Shown: positions 42,655 to 43,380 of the stretch, one piece after another
Layout: each line of letters opens with the position of its first letter
How positions within the stretch are numbered: the stretch's first letter is position 1
Origin: Cyanobacteria bacterium PR.3.49
Lineage (GTDB): Bacteria > Cyanobacteriota > Vampirovibrionia > Obscuribacterales > Obscuribacteraceae
Length of the DNA: 43,380 nt
Assembly (NCBI GenBank): GCA_013997645.1
Contig: PNKB01000023.1
Span: 1-43,380 of the forward strand
Direction: 5' to 3'
Notes under the pieces: model-generated
Told to the model about the DNA's origin: nothing
Database searches by the model: none
What the model saw: the letters and a program-made list of their open reading frames with translations, nothing else
Program-made: the position numbers and the translations under genes

Positions 42655-42698
42655 AAAAAGGACCAAAAAGATAGAAAAAGGTCGAAAAGACGCAAAAA
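42655..42698. other. Five phased A-tracts (predicted bent DNA)
   Basis: Runs of four or five A start at 42655, 42665, 42675, 42685 and 42694, i.e. every 9-10 bp. Such phasing is known to curve the helix axis. On the minus strand it reads as five T-runs directly after a terminator stem. Confidence 0.6.
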
Positions 42699-42726
42699 GA
42701 GGGCCGAAGCATTTGCCTCGACCCTC
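42694..42726 (-). terminator. Intrinsic terminator of the BatD-like gene
   Basis: On the minus strand GAGGGTCGAGGC pairs with GCTTCGGCCCTC (12 bp including two G-U pairs) across AAAT and is followed directly by TTTTT. It begins 15 bases after the stop codon at 42742. Confidence 0.75.
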
Positions 42727-42741
42727 CAGAACCACTATGAA

Positions 42742-43380
42742 TCAAGGTCGCGGAACGATGGTCTCCACGTCCTCGATGAGATCGACAATTTCATCGTGAT
42801 TGAGTTGCTGGCAACGGTAAAGAACCGCATCACATTGGCTCAGCACACGAATGATTGCCTTTTGCCGCGGATGTCCGGCAAGGAGAGAACGCAGCTCTGC
42901 ATGAGTCGAGGCAGAGACGTTGAGATAACGCCTTACTGCCGCAGAAATCGCCTTGAAGTGCGACGGCGAAAATCCCTGCTGTTTGCCCTCGGCAAAGACT
43001 CTATCCAAAGTGCGCCAAGCCAGCTCGTGCGAAGGCACCTTTCGGCCAGTCCGTTGACGATTGATCCAGCGCACGAACCACAGCCCAAGAGGAAGGAGCA
43101 GCAAAAATCCTCCGCCCACAAGAAGACCGTAAGTAGCCCAGGGAAGAAGCTGCGGTACAAAGGTCGGATTCACCCCGACAAAGTCATCTCCGGCACCAGC
43201 CGTAGGTGAAACGCTCAACCCGATCACCGGCGTTGAAAGGACTCGGCGATCGGGGGTGGAAGTTGCGTTGCCCTCTGCGTCGCGAATATTCCCCAGAGAA
43301 TATCTGAGGTCCAAGCGCAGCACCAAATGCGGTGCCACCGATGCCGGCACACTGCTCTGAACGATCAAGTCAACCTTGAT
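42742..43380 (-). CDS. BatD/DUF4381-like membrane protein (partial, N-terminus outside window)
   Basis: The frame is open to the right edge, so the 5' part is missing. The visible part has an extracytoplasmic beta-rich section, one membrane helix (WATYGLLVGGGFLLLLPLGL), a basic stop-transfer (RWINRQRTGRK) and a cytoplasmic helical domain (HFKAISAAVRRYLNVSASTH, CDAVLYRCQQLNHDEIVDLI). This layout and the RRYL...T..EL pattern recall BatD and DUF4381 proteins encoded with MoxR ATPases and von Willebrand-domain proteins in Bat operons; such partners would lie outside this window. The terminator just after the stop shows it ends its operon. Confidence 0.6.
   Translation of the reverse strand: MKVDLIVQSSVPASVAPHLVLRLDLRYSLGNIRDAEGNATSTPDRRVLSTPVIGLSVSPTAGAGDDFVGVNPTFVPQLLPWATYGLLVGGGFLLLLPLGLWFVRWINRQRTGRKVPSHELAWRTLDRVFAEGKQQGFSPSHFKAISAAVRRYLNVSASTHAELRSLLAGHPRQKAIIRVLSQCDAVLYRCQQLNHDEIVDLIEDVETIVPRP

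Noticed and set aside
42616-43209. 197-codon plus-strand frame rich in Lys/Arg
   Set aside because: It is opposite the BatD-like gene and its terminator. The Lys/Arg-rich start is simply the phased A-tracts read as codons.
1-43380. tRNA, rRNA, insertion sequence or phage genes
   Set aside because: No cloverleaf ending in CCA-type acceptor, rRNA core, transposase motif or phage structural gene was recognised by eye. A tRNA and covariance scan would be needed to exclude small ones.

Overview
The window (about 43 kb, roughly half G+C) looks like a chromosomal segment of a non-photosynthetic relative of cyanobacteria, most likely an Obscuribacter-type member of the Vampirovibrionia/Melainabacteria. 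This is inferred from content and not from any marker gene: several TPR and WD40 proteins, membrane Ser/Thr kinases including one with pentapeptide repeats, a bacterial kynurenine-to-quinolinate gene set, and many lineage-specific low-complexity proteins. I see no rRNA, tRNA, CRISPR array, insertion sequence or prophage.

1-9.7 kb: pcm-like methyltransferase, a membrane protein, an S9 peptidase and a MocR-type regulator whose PLP lysine is lost. The regulator is divergent from a compact molybdenum-cofactor operon (moaD-moaE-moaA-moaC/moaB fusion-moeA) with ATGA overlaps. 9.7-16.2 kb: a membrane-anchored low-complexity protein, a TPR protein, an aldo/keto reductase, an exported seven-bladed WD40 protein with a degenerate receiver downstream, and an EF-hand-like protein. 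16.2-23.5 kb is a signalling block: a pentapeptide-repeat kinase, a TPR-like membrane protein, two tandem paralogous membrane Ser/Thr kinases (one with a Cys-rich extracytoplasmic loop containing a CxxCH motif, one with a duplicated two-TM/beta sensor) and a pseudo-receiver. All three kinases have Thr where the catalytic-loop Lys normally sits.

23.6-24.6 kb holds a small regulon: a NemR-like TetR repressor with a probably leaderless mRNA, and a divergent 57-residue protein with a strong ribosome site. Both promoters have an operator in the -35/-10 spacer. 24.9-31.5 kb: a His/Gly/Gln-rich membrane protein, a secreted esterase-like protein, an OmpR-type regulator and a 1329-residue TPR membrane protein. 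31.7-35.0 kb: 3-hydroxyanthranilate dioxygenase, kynureninase and kynurenine 3-monooxygenase, which together make the quinolinate precursor for NAD. The kynureninase has Asn at the usual PLP-N1 Asp.

35.0-42.4 kb is accessory and only partly recognisable: an orphan AbiEi/DUF6088-like antitoxin in AT-rich DNA, a thioredoxin-fold protein whose natural 5' end is cut by an in-frame TGA, two paralogous 98-residue proteins, an EF-hand-like protein, a LysM protein and a small membrane protein, separated by long hairpin-rich intergenic regions with intrinsic terminators. The window ends inside a BatD/DUF4381-like membrane protein gene, whose terminator is followed by phased A-tracts. All function calls are from reading the sequence; no database search was made.
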